Shown here: one piece after another, positions 42,608-51,811 of the stretch
Layout of the letters: each line of letters begins with the position of its first letter
Position numbering within the stretch: the stretch's first letter is position 1
Source of the DNA: Oribacterium sp. KHPX15
Lineage (GTDB): Bacteria > Bacillota > Clostridia > Lachnospirales > Lachnospiraceae
Length of the DNA: 64,000 nt
NCBI RefSeq assembly: GCF_900107835.1
Contig: NZ_FNRG01000002.1
Span: forward strand, 124,001-188,000
Direction: 5' to 3'
Made by a program: the position numbers and the translations under genes
Notes under the pieces: generated by a model
Seen by the model: the letters and a program-made list of their open reading frames with translations, nothing else
What the model was told of the DNA's origin: nothing
Databases searched by the model: none

Positions 42608-44092
42608 ATGTTTAAAAAAGGTTTTGACAATGACAAGTATATAATGATGCAGTCCGAGCATATCAGAGAGCGTATTTCCAAATTCGGCGGCAAGCTGTAT
42701 CTCGAGTTCGGCGGCAAGCTGTTCGATGATTATCACGCCTCAAGAGTCCTTCCCGGATTCCAGCCCGACAGTAAGATCCGTATGCTTACCCAGTTAAAGG
42801 AAGACGTTGAAATAGTTGTTGTTATCAATGCCGGAGACATTGAAAAAAACAAAGTAAGAGGAGACCTTGGCATAACCTATGACATGGATGTTCTTCGTCT
42901 CATCGATGCCTTCAGAAGCTACGGTCTTTTCGTGGGTTCTGTAGTACTCACCAGATTTGACGGGCAGGAAAGTGCCGTTGCCTACCAGAAGAAGCTCGAG
43001 AGCCTTGGTGTCAAGGTATACAGACATTATCCCATACAGGGGTATCCCGGAAACCTTCCGCTCATCATTTCAGATGACGGTTTCGGAAAGAATGAATACA
43101 TTCAGACAACCCACTCCCTGGTTGTCGTTACAGCTCCCGGTCCCGGTTCAGGAAAGATGGCAGTTTGTCTTTCACAGCTTTATCAGGAGAACAAGCACGG
43201 CGTTAAGGCAGGCTATGCCAAGTTCGAGACCTTCCCGATCTGGAATATCCCTCTCAAGCATCCTGTAAACCTTGCTTATGAAGCAGCTACTGCGGATCTT
43301 AATGATGTAAACATGATTGATCCTTACCATCTTGAAGCATATGGCAAGACCACAGTAAACTATAACCGTGACGTTGAGGTATTCCCTGTACTTAATGCCA
43401 TGTTCCAACGCATTTACGGCGAATCTCCTTACAAGTCCCCGACAGACATGGGCGTAAATATGGCAGGCTACGGCATCGTTGATGATGACAACTGTAGCTA
43501 TGCATCACGTCAGGAGATCATCCGTCGTTACTACACTGCATTATGTGACCTCCGTAAAGGTGACGGTACACAGCAGGTGGTTGACAAGCTTCAGCTTCTC
43601 ATGGAGCAGGCCAATGTTTCCAGCGATGACAGACCTGCTGTTGCCGCAGCAAAGCAAAAGGCAGAGCTGACAGGAGAGCCCGCAGCAGCCATCGAGCTTT
43701 CAGACGGAACCATCGTAACCGGAAAGACTTCAACCTTACTTGGAGCCTGCTCAGCCATGCTTTTAAATGCCCTTAAGGTAATGGGCGGAATAGATGACTC
43801 TGTAAATCTTATTTCAAGAGAGATCATCGAGCCTATCCAGCATTTAAAAACCGAGCATTTGGGTAACCGTAACCCGAGACTTCATACCGATGAGATCCTC
43901 ATTGCGCTTACCATCTGTGCAACCACAGACAATAATGCAGAAATCGCCATGCAGCAGCTTGAAAAGCTTAAGGGCTGCGAGGTACACAGCTCAGTAATTC
44001 TTTCCGAAGTAGACGCCCGCACCTTCAAGAAGCTTGGCATCAATGTCACCTGCGAACCGCAGTACCAGACTTCAAAGTTATTCCATAACTGA
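42608..44092 (+). CDS. DUF1846 domain protein
   Basis: 494 residues, matching the DUF1846 (PF08903) family in length and in blocks such as GFDNDKYIMMQSEHIRERI, HASRVLPGFQPDSKIRML, TAPGPGSGKMAVCLSQLYQ (P-loop-like, near residue 180) and NMAGYGIVDDDNC. Cytoplasmic, no signal peptide. The P-loop-like stretch suggests nucleotide binding, but the biochemical role is not established. CAGGGAG precedes the start, and a strong terminator follows, so it is its own transcription unit. Confidence 0.88.
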   Translation: MFKKGFDNDKYIMMQSEHIRERISKFGGKLYLEFGGKLFDDYHASRVLPGFQPDSKIRMLTQLKEDVEIVVVINAGDIEKNKVRGDLGITYDMDVLRLIDAFRSYGLFVGSVVLTRFDGQESAVAYQKKLESLGVKVYRHYPIQGYPGNLPLIISDDGFGKNEYIQTTHSLVVVTAPGPGSGKMAVCLSQLYQENKHGVKAGYAKFETFPIWNIPLKHPVNLAYEAATADLNDVNMIDPYHLEAYGKTTVNYNRDVEVFPVLNAMFQRIYGESPYKSPTDMGVNMAGYGIVDDDNCSYASRQEIIRRYYTALCDLRKGDGTQQVVDKLQLLMEQANVSSDDRPAVAAAKQKAELTGEPAAAIELSDGTIVTGKTSTLLGACSAMLLNALKVMGGIDDSVNLISREIIEPIQHLKTEHLGNRNPRLHTDEILIALTICATTDNNAEIAMQQLEKLKGCEVHSSVILSEVDARTFKKLGINVTCEPQYQTSKLFHN

Positions 44093-44158
44093 TGATGCAA
44101 GGACGCATCTTTCACTTAACATACGTAGGTATAGTATTTTAATATTTAATCCGGTTTC

Positions 44159-44208
44159 AGCCGAAGCTTTGCCTGACTATATGGCAAGGCTTCGGCTTTT
44201 GTTTTTTT
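44159..44208 (+). terminator. Terminator after the DUF1846 gene
   Basis: A 15-bp stem AGCCGAAGC.TTGCC / GGCAAGGCTTCGGCT (44159-44173 with 44183-44197), then TTTTGTTTTTTT. Confidence 0.9.
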
Positions 44209-44362
44209 GGAACATCGGGTGGATCAAAATTACATAACTAAACCTATAGAAACTTACCATTTTGATATTGGCATAATTTCATATTAAAGCTGTTTACCAT
44301 ATCAATATTTCATATCAAGCGATCAAAGCTTCTGTTTTTTAGTGTACACGTACAATAGACAA

Positions 44363-44387
44363 ATGTTTGTCCGTTGTGAACAAACAT
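44363..44387. promoter_or_regulatory. Inverted repeat upstream of opp operon
   Basis: ATGTTTGT (44363-44370) and ACAAACAT (44380-44387) form a perfect 8-bp inverted repeat with a 9-base centre, an operator-like dyad 113 bases before oppB. A TATAAT lies downstream near 44453-44458 with a poor -35. Between 44262 and 44335 there are also AT-rich TATCAA/TTGATA repeats of unknown meaning. Confidence 0.45.
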
Positions 44388-44499
44388 ATTTAGTGATTTA
44401 AACATCATACACTTTAAACCATTAAATTTTGTCCTTGAAATAGAGATAACTATAATGTATATTTCTCATTATGTCTGATTATCAAGGAGGTTTTTTATT

Positions 44500-45417
44500 A
44501 TGCCAAAATACATAGCGAAAAGAGTAATTATGGCTGTGGTCACGGCATTCCTTGTCGCAACTCTGACTTTCTGTATCATGAATCTGGTTCCCGGCGGACC
44601 TTTCCTGGCAGAAAAGGCGGTCACACCGCAGGCTCAGGCTGCGATGGAAGCCAAGTACGGTCTCGACAAGCCGCTGCCGCAGCAATATTTAACATATCTC
44701 AGTGGTCTTCTTCACGGTGATTTCGGTTTGTCCCTCAAGAAGAGAGGTCGTACTGTAGCTGAGATCATCTCGACCAAGTTCCCTGTTTCTGCGCGACTTG
44801 GTGCCTGTGCGCTTATTGTTGCAGTCTGCATCGGAGTTCCACTGGGCTCTGTTGCAGCCTTTAACAGGGGAAAGCTTGTAGATAATATTCTGGTGGTGTT
44901 GTCCACGGCTGGAATAGCCATACCCTCGTTCCTTTCATCAACACTTCTTATGTATGTATTTACAACGAAGCTCAAGCTGCTTCCGTCTCTGGGACTCACA
45001 ACTCCCGAAAGTTATATCATGCCGGTAACAGCACTTGCTCTTTATCCGACATTTTATATAGCACGTCTCATGCGTTCTTCAATGCTGGATGTTATCGGTC
45101 AGGACTACATGAAAACAGCAAGAGCAAAGGGTGTAAGTACCTTACTGATTATTTTCAAGCATGCCTTGCGTAATGCCATCCTGCCGGTAGTTACCTACCT
45201 TGGACCTTTACTTGCATCACTTATGACAGGATCTTTCATCATTGAAAAGATCTTCAATATCCCGGGACTTGGTTCTGAATTCGTTGGAGCCATCACCTCC
45301 CGTGACTATCCTATGATCATGGGAACCACCATATTCCTGGCGGTCTTCGTCATCTGCATGAATGTTATCGTAGACATACTTTACGCAGTTATCGATCCAC
45401 GTATCAAACTTAAGTGA
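44500..45417 (+). CDS. oppB: Oligopeptide ABC transporter permease OppB
   Basis: 305 residues. The N-terminal helix (VIMAVVTAFLVATLTFCIMNLVPGGPF) and about five further transmembrane segments match OppB/DppB permeases. The EAA-loop, which contacts the ATPases, is DYMKTARAKGVSTLLIIFKHALRNA. CAAGGAGG precedes the start. It is first in the order oppB-oppC-oppD-oppF-oppA and forms the membrane channel with OppC. Confidence 0.92.
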   Translation: MPKYIAKRVIMAVVTAFLVATLTFCIMNLVPGGPFLAEKAVTPQAQAAMEAKYGLDKPLPQQYLTYLSGLLHGDFGLSLKKRGRTVAEIISTKFPVSARLGACALIVAVCIGVPLGSVAAFNRGKLVDNILVVLSTAGIAIPSFLSSTLLMYVFTTKLKLLPSLGLTTPESYIMPVTALALYPTFYIARLMRSSMLDVIGQDYMKTARAKGVSTLLIIFKHALRNAILPVVTYLGPLLASLMTGSFIIEKIFNIPGLGSEFVGAITSRDYPMIMGTTIFLAVFVICMNVIVDILYAVIDPRIKLK

Positions 45418-45491
45418 TAAAAAAGTCCTGTCCTCAGGATTAAAACCTGATGTTTTGAGATAGGCTAAACCACCGAAAGGAAATTCCTCAT

Positions 45492-46547
45492 ATGTCTGAA
45501 AATAAAGTTAAAAACCCATTGAGCCTTCAGCTCAATGTTGACGACTTTGCTCCTGCCTCTACAGAGGAGAAGCAGTCATTAAATGTCATGCGTGAATCTG
45601 TAAGCTTCTTCAAAGACGGCATACAGCGTTTTCGCCGAAATAAGATTGCCATGACAGCACTTACCATAGTGCTTATAATCATGTTTTTCTGTTACATAGT
45701 TCCCATGTTTTATCCATATGGATACGAGGAACAGATCAAGGGTTCGGAAAGACTTGCTCCCATGGCATTTTCAAAGATGGAGCAGCAGAAGATAGCTGCC
45801 GGTGAAAATATTTTTCCTCATCTTCTGGGTACAGACCAGAACGGACGTGACTATATGATCCGTGTTCTGGTTGGCGGAAGAGTATCCATGACCGTCGGAA
45901 TCGTAGCCTCCGTCCTTATCCTCTTTATAGGTTCTATATACGGTGCCATAGCAGGTTACTTTGGCGGTATGGTGGACATGATCATGATGCGTATAGTCGA
46001 TATCATCTATACCGTACCTGATGTCCTTATCATCATCCTTCTTGCCCAGACCCTTAAGTTCCCTTTGGAAAAGCTTGGTGCAGCTCCGGGTTTTGGATGG
46101 ATAGAGAAGCTTGGACCAAATATGATCTCCATGTTCATAGTGTTTGCCCTCCTTTACTGGGTTGGTATGGCACGTATAGTCCGTTCACAGATCATGGTTC
46201 TCAAGCAGTCGGAGTACGTTACTGCCGCAAAGGCTCTTGGTGCAGATGACAAGCGCATCATCGGAAAGCATCTCATCACAAACTGTCTGGGAACACTTAT
46301 CGTTACCACAACACTTCAGATACCAAGCTCTATCTTTACTGAGTCTTTCCTCAGTTTCCTTGGTCTCGGTGTTCAGGCTCCCATGCCTTCACTGGGTTCC
46401 CTTGCAAGTGCTGCGCTCAACGGCTTCCAGACCTATCCGGAAAAGCTTTTCGCACCTGCTGCACTTATCTTTATCATTATCCTGAGCTTCAATCTTTTAG
46501 GTGATGGTCTTCGTGATGCCTTCGATCCTAAGATGAAGCAGAAGTAA
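45492..46547 (+). CDS. oppC: Oligopeptide ABC transporter permease OppC
   Basis: 351 residues. A cytoplasmic N-terminus of about 60 residues precedes the first helix (TALTIVLIIMFFCYIVPMFY). LLGTDQNGRDYMIRVLVGGRVS is the hallmark of OppC/DppC, and the EAA-loop is EYVTAAKALGADDKRIIGKHL. It pairs with OppB in the channel. It lies 74 bases after oppB and 10 before oppD. The gene's GAAAGGAAA ribosome site is weaker than that of oppB. Confidence 0.92.
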   Translation: MSENKVKNPLSLQLNVDDFAPASTEEKQSLNVMRESVSFFKDGIQRFRRNKIAMTALTIVLIIMFFCYIVPMFYPYGYEEQIKGSERLAPMAFSKMEQQKIAAGENIFPHLLGTDQNGRDYMIRVLVGGRVSMTVGIVASVLILFIGSIYGAIAGYFGGMVDMIMMRIVDIIYTVPDVLIIILLAQTLKFPLEKLGAAPGFGWIEKLGPNMISMFIVFALLYWVGMARIVRSQIMVLKQSEYVTAAKALGADDKRIIGKHLITNCLGTLIVTTTLQIPSSIFTESFLSFLGLGVQAPMPSLGSLASAALNGFQTYPEKLFAPAALIFIIILSFNLLGDGLRDAFDPKMKQK

Positions 46548-46557
46548 GGAGATTAAC

Positions 46558-47622
46558 ATGGCAGAATCAGAATACTTAGTAAATATACAGCATGAACGTC
46601 TTTCCTTTTTCACTCCTGCAGGAGAGGTCAAGACCTTAAATGATGTAACCATACAGATGAAGGAGGGTGAAGTCCTCGGCATCGTAGGAGAGTCAGGTTC
46701 AGGTAAATCCGTAACAGCCTACTCCATCATGGGTCTTACAGCAGAGAACGGAAAGATCATGGGCGGCTCCGTTGAGTTCAACGGTCATCGCATTGATCAG
46801 ATGACAGAGAAGGAACTGAGACGTATCCGCGGACAGGAAGTATCCATCATTTTCCAGGATCCCATGACTTCTCTTAACCCTGTCTGGACCATAGGAAACC
46901 AGTTGGAGGAAGCCATCAGGCTACATACCGATAAGAAAGGAAAGGAAGCTACCGCAAGAGCAAAAGAGCTTCTCACCCTTGTAGGTATCAATGAGCCCGA
47001 TAAGCGCCTAAAGCAGTTCCCTCATGAGCTGTCAGGCGGTATGCGTCAGCGTGTCATGATCGCTATGGCTCTTGCCTGTGAACCTAAGCTCCTTATCGCC
47101 GATGAGCCAACAACAGCCCTTGACGTTACCATCCAGGCCCAGATTCTTGACCTTATGCAGGATCTTAAGAAAAAGCTTGGCATGGGAATCATCATGATCA
47201 CCCATGATCTCGGTGTAGTTGCAAGCATGTGCGATCATATTGCAGTTATGTATGCAGGAGAGATCGTTGAATACGGAACCACCGACGACATTTTCTATAA
47301 TCCCAAGCACGAATATACAAAGGGACTTCTTAAGTCTATCCCAAACCTTGCGGAACAGACGTACCAAAGACTGATTCCCATCGAAGGACAGCCTGTGGAT
47401 CTTCTTAATCCTCCAAAGGGCTGTGGCTTTGCTCCGAGATGTAAGAGCTGCATGAAGATTTGTCTTGATAAGAAGCCTTTAAGAAACAACTATGAGGGCA
47501 TTCATTATTCAAGATGCTGGCTTCAGCAGAAGGAAGACTTCGAAATGGGAAAAACCACCGTTTCCACAGATGACCATGGCATCGTCATAAGGGAAGCATT
47601 AAACGCAGGAGGTGAAAAGTGA
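46558..47622 (+). CDS. oppD: Oligopeptide ABC transporter ATPase OppD
   Basis: 354 residues. Walker A GESGSGKSV near residue 43, signature LSGGMRQRVMIAMAL near 160, Walker B LIADEPTTALDVT near 183. The C-terminal OppD/DppD extension has the cysteine-rich CGFAPRCKSCMKIC, which in this family binds a 4Fe-4S cluster. It powers peptide import with OppF. TAAGGAG precedes the start. The stop shares a base with the oppF ATG. Confidence 0.93.
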   Translation: MAESEYLVNIQHERLSFFTPAGEVKTLNDVTIQMKEGEVLGIVGESGSGKSVTAYSIMGLTAENGKIMGGSVEFNGHRIDQMTEKELRRIRGQEVSIIFQDPMTSLNPVWTIGNQLEEAIRLHTDKKGKEATARAKELLTLVGINEPDKRLKQFPHELSGGMRQRVMIAMALACEPKLLIADEPTTALDVTIQAQILDLMQDLKKKLGMGIIMITHDLGVVASMCDHIAVMYAGEIVEYGTTDDIFYNPKHEYTKGLLKSIPNLAEQTYQRLIPIEGQPVDLLNPPKGCGFAPRCKSCMKICLDKKPLRNNYEGIHYSRCWLQQKEDFEMGKTTVSTDDHGIVIREALNAGGEK

Positions 47623-48608
47623 TGAATAAAGAAGATATCTTACTTGAAGTATCCCACCTCAAACAGTATTTTCCCGTAGCAGGAACAAAAAAAGTAGTTA
47701 AGGCTGTTGACGATGTCAGCTTCTTTATCAAGAAGGGAGAAACCTTCGGTCTGGTTGGAGAGTCAGGCTGCGGAAAAACCACCACAGGACGTTCCATTCT
47801 GAGACTCACAGAGCCTACTTCCGGAAAAATAGTATATGATGGAAATGTGATTTTCGACTCAGAAAGCAATATTAAAGCGGATATGCTTCCATATCGCCGT
47901 AAGATGCAAATCGTATTCCAGGATCCCTACGCATCACTTGATCCTCGTATGACAGTTGGAGATATAGTTGGTGAAGCCCTTGATATACATAAACTCTACA
48001 AGACAAAGGCAGAACGTAGAGAAAAGATACTTGAGCTTCTCTCAACAGTTGGTCTCAACAGTGAGCACGCAAACCGTTATCCTCACGAGTTCTCAGGCGG
48101 ACAGCGTCAGCGTATAGGCATTGCCCGGGCTCTGGCAGTTGATCCTCAGTTTATAGTTTGTGACGAGCCGGTTTCGGCGCTTGATGTTTCTATCCAGGCA
48201 CAGGTTGTGAACATGTTCGAGGATCTGCAGCAGAAGATGGGTCTTACTTATCTGTTTATTGCCCATGACCTTTCCATCGTAAATCATATTTCCAGCAGAA
48301 TAGGTGTTATGTACCTTGGAAACATGGTGGAACTTGCAGATTCCGATGAACTCATTTTCCACTCGATGCATCCGTATACAAGATCACTTATTTCTGCTAT
48401 ACCTATAGCAGATCCAAAAACTGCAAGAGCTTCCAAACGTATCATCCTAAACGGAGATGTACCTTCTCCCATGAATCCGCCTTCAGGATGTCCTTTCAGG
48501 ACCAGATGTCCTTATGCGGACGAGCTCTGTGCACAGACAAAACCTGAATTCAAAGAAGTTAAGCCAGGACACTATGCAGCATGTCATCATCTGGATAAAC
48601 TTAATTGA
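47622..48608 (+). CDS. oppF: Oligopeptide ABC transporter ATPase OppF
   Basis: 328 residues from ATG 47622 (an adjacent GTG at 47619 is possible). AGGAGGTG lies just upstream, inside oppD. Walker A GESGCGKTT, signature FSGGQRQRIGIARAL, Walker B VCDEPVSALDVS, and the oligopeptide-transporter tail GCPFRTRCPYADELC. It is the second ATPase of the importer and is coupled to oppD by the TGATG overlap. Confidence 0.93.
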   Translation: MNKEDILLEVSHLKQYFPVAGTKKVVKAVDDVSFFIKKGETFGLVGESGCGKTTTGRSILRLTEPTSGKIVYDGNVIFDSESNIKADMLPYRRKMQIVFQDPYASLDPRMTVGDIVGEALDIHKLYKTKAERREKILELLSTVGLNSEHANRYPHEFSGGQRQRIGIARALAVDPQFIVCDEPVSALDVSIQAQVVNMFEDLQQKMGLTYLFIAHDLSIVNHISSRIGVMYLGNMVELADSDELIFHSMHPYTRSLISAIPIADPKTARASKRIILNGDVPSPMNPPSGCPFRTRCPYADELCAQTKPEFKEVKPGHYAACHHLDKLN

Positions 48609-48638
48609 AGTAATATATAATGAAAAACGGAGGTATTT

Positions 48639-50300
48639 ATGAAAAAGAATTTAACCGCTATTGTTGCAGCAGCTGTATCTGCAGCACTTTTGCTTTCAGC
48701 CTGCGGTGGTTCATCCACCACTCCTGAATCAGTTGCGCCAGGCAATGCTTCAGAGTCATCTGATGCCGAAAAGGTACTTAATGTACAGAGAGGTCCTTCA
48801 CCTGAGACCATCGACCCTGCACTTAACTCTGCATCTGATGGTGCAAACATGATTCTTCATGCTTTTGAAGGTCTTCTCAAGTTCGATCAGAACAACGATA
48901 TCGTAGGAGGTCTTGCAGAAAGCTGGGAACAATCAGAGGACGGTCTTACATGGACTTTCCATCTGAGACCTGATCTTAAATGGTCAGACGGAAGCGCTCT
49001 TACAGCCAATGACTTTGTTTATTCCTGGAAGAGAGTTGCAGACCCTAATACTGCTGCACCTTACGGCTATGACCTTCTTAATGTTGTTGCCGGTTATGAA
49101 GAAGCTTCAAAGGGAGACATTGACGCCCTTCAGGTAGAAGCTACCGATGACAACACCTTTGTTGTTCACCTTTCAAATCCCTGTGTTTACTTTGACAAGA
49201 TTGCTGCATTTACAGTTATGGTTCCTGTACAGCAGGCAACCATCGAAGCTGCCGGAGATAGCTGGGCAACCGATCCTGCAACTTATATCACAGACGGTCC
49301 TTATTATATGACTGAGTTCACAGACGGTTCTCAGATCGTATTTGAGAAGAATCCGTACTACTGGGATGCAGAAAACATCACTTTCGACAAGATTGTATGG
49401 CATCTTATCGAGGATTCCAATACTTCATACACCGCATACAACCAGGGCGAGCTTGATATGATTAAGGATGTTCCTACTGAAGAGATACCTACTCTTAATG
49501 GTAACGAAGAGTTCCATGTAGAGCCTCTTATGGGAACTTACTATGTAACCTTCAATACACAGAAGGAGCCTTTCAATGACGCCAAGGTGCGTGAGGCACT
49601 TTCACTTGCCATCGACCGTAAGTATGTTGCAGATACCATCATGCAGGGTACATATTCACCTGCTACAAACTTTGTAGGTGCCGGCGTATCTGATGCAGCT
49701 GAAGGTTCTTCTTTTGTAGATGTAACAAAGGAAAAGTACGGCGATCACTTTGATATCGAGAACTACGACGCCAACCTTGAAAAGGCAAAGGAGCTTCTTG
49801 CAGAGGCAGGCTATCCAAATGGTGAAGGTTTCCCTGCATTTGACTACCTTACAAATGATTCCGGATACCACAAGGCAGTTGCCGAGTATCTCCAGTCTGC
49901 ATGGGCTGAGCTTGGATTAACCATGAATGTAAACATCCAGGAGTGGAAGACTGTTACAGCTGACCGTCGTGCAGGCAACTTCGACGTTGCACGTAACGGT
50001 TGGGTATATGACTGGGATGATCCTTCAAACATGATCAACCTTCTTGAGACCACCAACGGAAACAACGATGGTAAGTACTCATCAGCAGAGTTTGATAAGC
50101 TTGTAGATGAAGCAAGAAGCACAACTGACATTGACAAGCATTACGATCTTCTTCATCAGGCAGAGCAGGTTCTTCTTAACGATGCTGCTATGGCTCCTAT
50201 TGCGTACTACAATGAGTTCTGGCTCCAGAAGCCAAATCTCAAGGGCACATGGCATTCACCATACGGCTACTGGTACTTCATGTACGGTTCATTTGAATAA
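48639..50300 (+). CDS. oppA: Peptide-binding lipoprotein OppA
   Basis: 553 residues. The lipoprotein signal ends in LSAC (Cys22), followed by a Gly/Ser/Thr-rich linker. The mature protein is a family 5 extracellular solute-binding protein (SBP_bac_5): DGLTWTFHLRPDLKWSDG near residue 102 and VREALSLAIDRKYVADTI near 310. It captures peptides outside the cell and hands them to OppBC. It is last in the operon with its own CGGAGG site, as expected for the most abundant component, and ends at a strong terminator. Confidence 0.93.
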   Translation: MKKNLTAIVAAAVSAALLLSACGGSSTTPESVAPGNASESSDAEKVLNVQRGPSPETIDPALNSASDGANMILHAFEGLLKFDQNNDIVGGLAESWEQSEDGLTWTFHLRPDLKWSDGSALTANDFVYSWKRVADPNTAAPYGYDLLNVVAGYEEASKGDIDALQVEATDDNTFVVHLSNPCVYFDKIAAFTVMVPVQQATIEAAGDSWATDPATYITDGPYYMTEFTDGSQIVFEKNPYYWDAENITFDKIVWHLIEDSNTSYTAYNQGELDMIKDVPTEEIPTLNGNEEFHVEPLMGTYYVTFNTQKEPFNDAKVREALSLAIDRKYVADTIMQGTYSPATNFVGAGVSDAAEGSSFVDVTKEKYGDHFDIENYDANLEKAKELLAEAGYPNGEGFPAFDYLTNDSGYHKAVAEYLQSAWAELGLTMNVNIQEWKTVTADRRAGNFDVARNGWVYDWDDPSNMINLLETTNGNNDGKYSSAEFDKLVDEARSTTDIDKHYDLLHQAEQVLLNDAAMAPIAYYNEFWLQKPNLKGTWHSPYGYWYFMYGSFE

Positions 50301-50316
50301 GACTTAGAATCAGTTT

Positions 50317-50348
50317 TCCCCTGAGGCAAAAGCCTCAGGGGATTTTTC
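50317..50348 (+). terminator. Terminator after oppA
   Basis: An 11-bp stem TCCCCTGAGGC / GCCTCAGGGGA with an AAAA loop and five Ts. Confidence 0.92.
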
Positions 50349-50355
50349 TGTTTTG

Positions 50356-50384
50356 TTGCCCCTTACTTTGTAATATGCTAGAAT
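50356..50384 (+). promoter_or_regulatory. Promoter of the pyrH operon
   Basis: TTGCCC (50356-50361), a 17-base spacer and TAGAAT (50379-50384), about 110 bases before pyrH. Confidence 0.5.
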
Positions 50385-50502
50385 AAACCTTAATGTAGGC
50401 ACTTTTAAGCTGTCCTATTTTAGTCTAAAATAACATATAAAGGTATGAAGGATCATCCTTCATTACTATATGCCTGAGAATTGGCAGAATGGAGATATTT
50501 TT

Positions 50503-51207
50503 ATGTCAAATGAACGAAGAGTTATGCTGAAACTTTCCGGCGAAGCCCTTGCCGGCGAAAAACATTTCGGCTTTGATGATGATACTATCAGAGAAGTTGC
50601 CAGAGAAGTTAAGTCAGCAGTAGATGAAGGTGTACAGATCGCCATAGTTATCGGCGGCGGAAATTTCTGGAGAGGCCGCCAGTCCGAGGCTGTAGACCGC
50701 TATAAAGCCGATCAGGTGGGAATACTTGCCACAGTCATGAACTGTATATATGTATCTGAAATATTCCGAACACAGGGTATGAAAACCATGGTCATGTCCT
50801 CGATACAGATTGGGGATATGGCAGATCTTTTCAATAAAGACAAAGCTCTCAATGCCATGGCAGAGGGAACAGTTGTATTCTGCGCAGGCGGAACCGGTCA
50901 CCCTTACTTTTCAACAGATACCGGCGTAGTTCTCCGTGCAGTTGAACTTGAATGTGACGAAATACTTCTTGCCAAGGCTATCGATGGGGTATATGACTCA
51001 GATCCAAAGATAAATCCTGATGCAAAGAAGTTTGATGAACTTTCCATCCAGGAAGTAGTAGACAAGCGTTTAGGTGTTATAGACCTGGCTGCATCTGTTA
51101 TCTGCATGGAAAACCATATGCCGTTGGCTATTTTCTCTCTTAACGAAGAAAACGGAATTGCCAATGCTCTCAAGGGACAGATAAACGGCACCAGAGTTAC
51201 AGCATAA
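50503..51207 (+). CDS. pyrH: Uridylate kinase
   Basis: 234 residues starting MSNERRVMLKLSGEAL. The frame is open to 50470, but the conserved start and the nearby GGAGAT site favour 50503. Amino-acid-kinase-fold motifs are VMLKLSGEALAG, IVIGGGNFWRG, VFCAGGTGHPYFSTDT and KAIDGVYDSDPK. It phosphorylates UMP to UDP. It heads the operon pyrH-frr-uppS-cdsA-dxr-rseP-ispG-polC, and rpsB-tsf, usually directly upstream, lie 16 kb away here. Confidence 0.96.
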   Translation: MSNERRVMLKLSGEALAGEKHFGFDDDTIREVAREVKSAVDEGVQIAIVIGGGNFWRGRQSEAVDRYKADQVGILATVMNCIYVSEIFRTQGMKTMVMSSIQIGDMADLFNKDKALNAMAEGTVVFCAGGTGHPYFSTDTGVVLRAVELECDEILLAKAIDGVYDSDPKINPDAKKFDELSIQEVVDKRLGVIDLAASVICMENHMPLAIFSLNEENGIANALKGQINGTRVTA

Positions 51208-51255
51208 AAATATACATTATCCCGAAACACCGGGTTTAAACAGGAGGATTTAATT

Positions 51256-51810
51256 ATGGATGATCAATTTACCATTTATATCGAGAAGATGCACAAAACA
51301 CATGATAACCTCATGTCAGAGCTTGCAACTATCCGTGCAGGACGTGCAAACCCTCATGTGCTGGACCGTATCATGGTAGATTACTACGGCACACCGACAC
51401 CTATTCAGCAGGTAGGTAACATTTCCGTTCCCGAGGCACGTCTTATCCAGATCCAGCCATGGGACAAGAGCCTGCTTAAAGAGATTGAGAAGGCTATAAA
51501 TATGTCTGATCTCGGTATCAACCCGACAAATGACGGAACTGTTGTCCGTCTCGTTTTCCCTGAGCTTACAGAGGAGAGACGTAAGGAACTCACAAAGGAT
51601 GTTAAGAAGAAAGGCGAAGAGGCTAAGATCGCCATCAGAAATATCCGTCGTGATGCCATGGATCTTGCAAAGAAGCTCGAGAAGTCATCTGAGATGACAG
51701 AGGATGATCTTACCCGTGCAACAAAGGATATTCAGGAGCTTACAGACCACATGTGCGAGAAGATCGACAAGTCTGTTGAAGCAAAGAACAAGGAACTCTT
51801 AACTGTTTAA
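51256..51810 (+). CDS. frr: Ribosome recycling factor
   Basis: 184 residues, the standard length. Conserved LATIRAGRANPHVLDRIMVDYYG near the start, PTNDGTVVRLVFPELTEERR in the middle, and the C-terminal long helices of the three-helix bundle. It splits post-termination ribosomes together with EF-G. CAGGAGG precedes the start, 48 bases after pyrH, and uppS begins two bases after the stop. Confidence 0.97.
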   Translation: MDDQFTIYIEKMHKTHDNLMSELATIRAGRANPHVLDRIMVDYYGTPTPIQQVGNISVPEARLIQIQPWDKSLLKEIEKAINMSDLGINPTNDGTVVRLVFPELTEERRKELTKDVKKKGEEAKIAIRNIRRDAMDLAKKLEKSSEMTEDDLTRATKDIQELTDHMCEKIDKSVEAKNKELLTV

Positions 51811-51811
51811 T

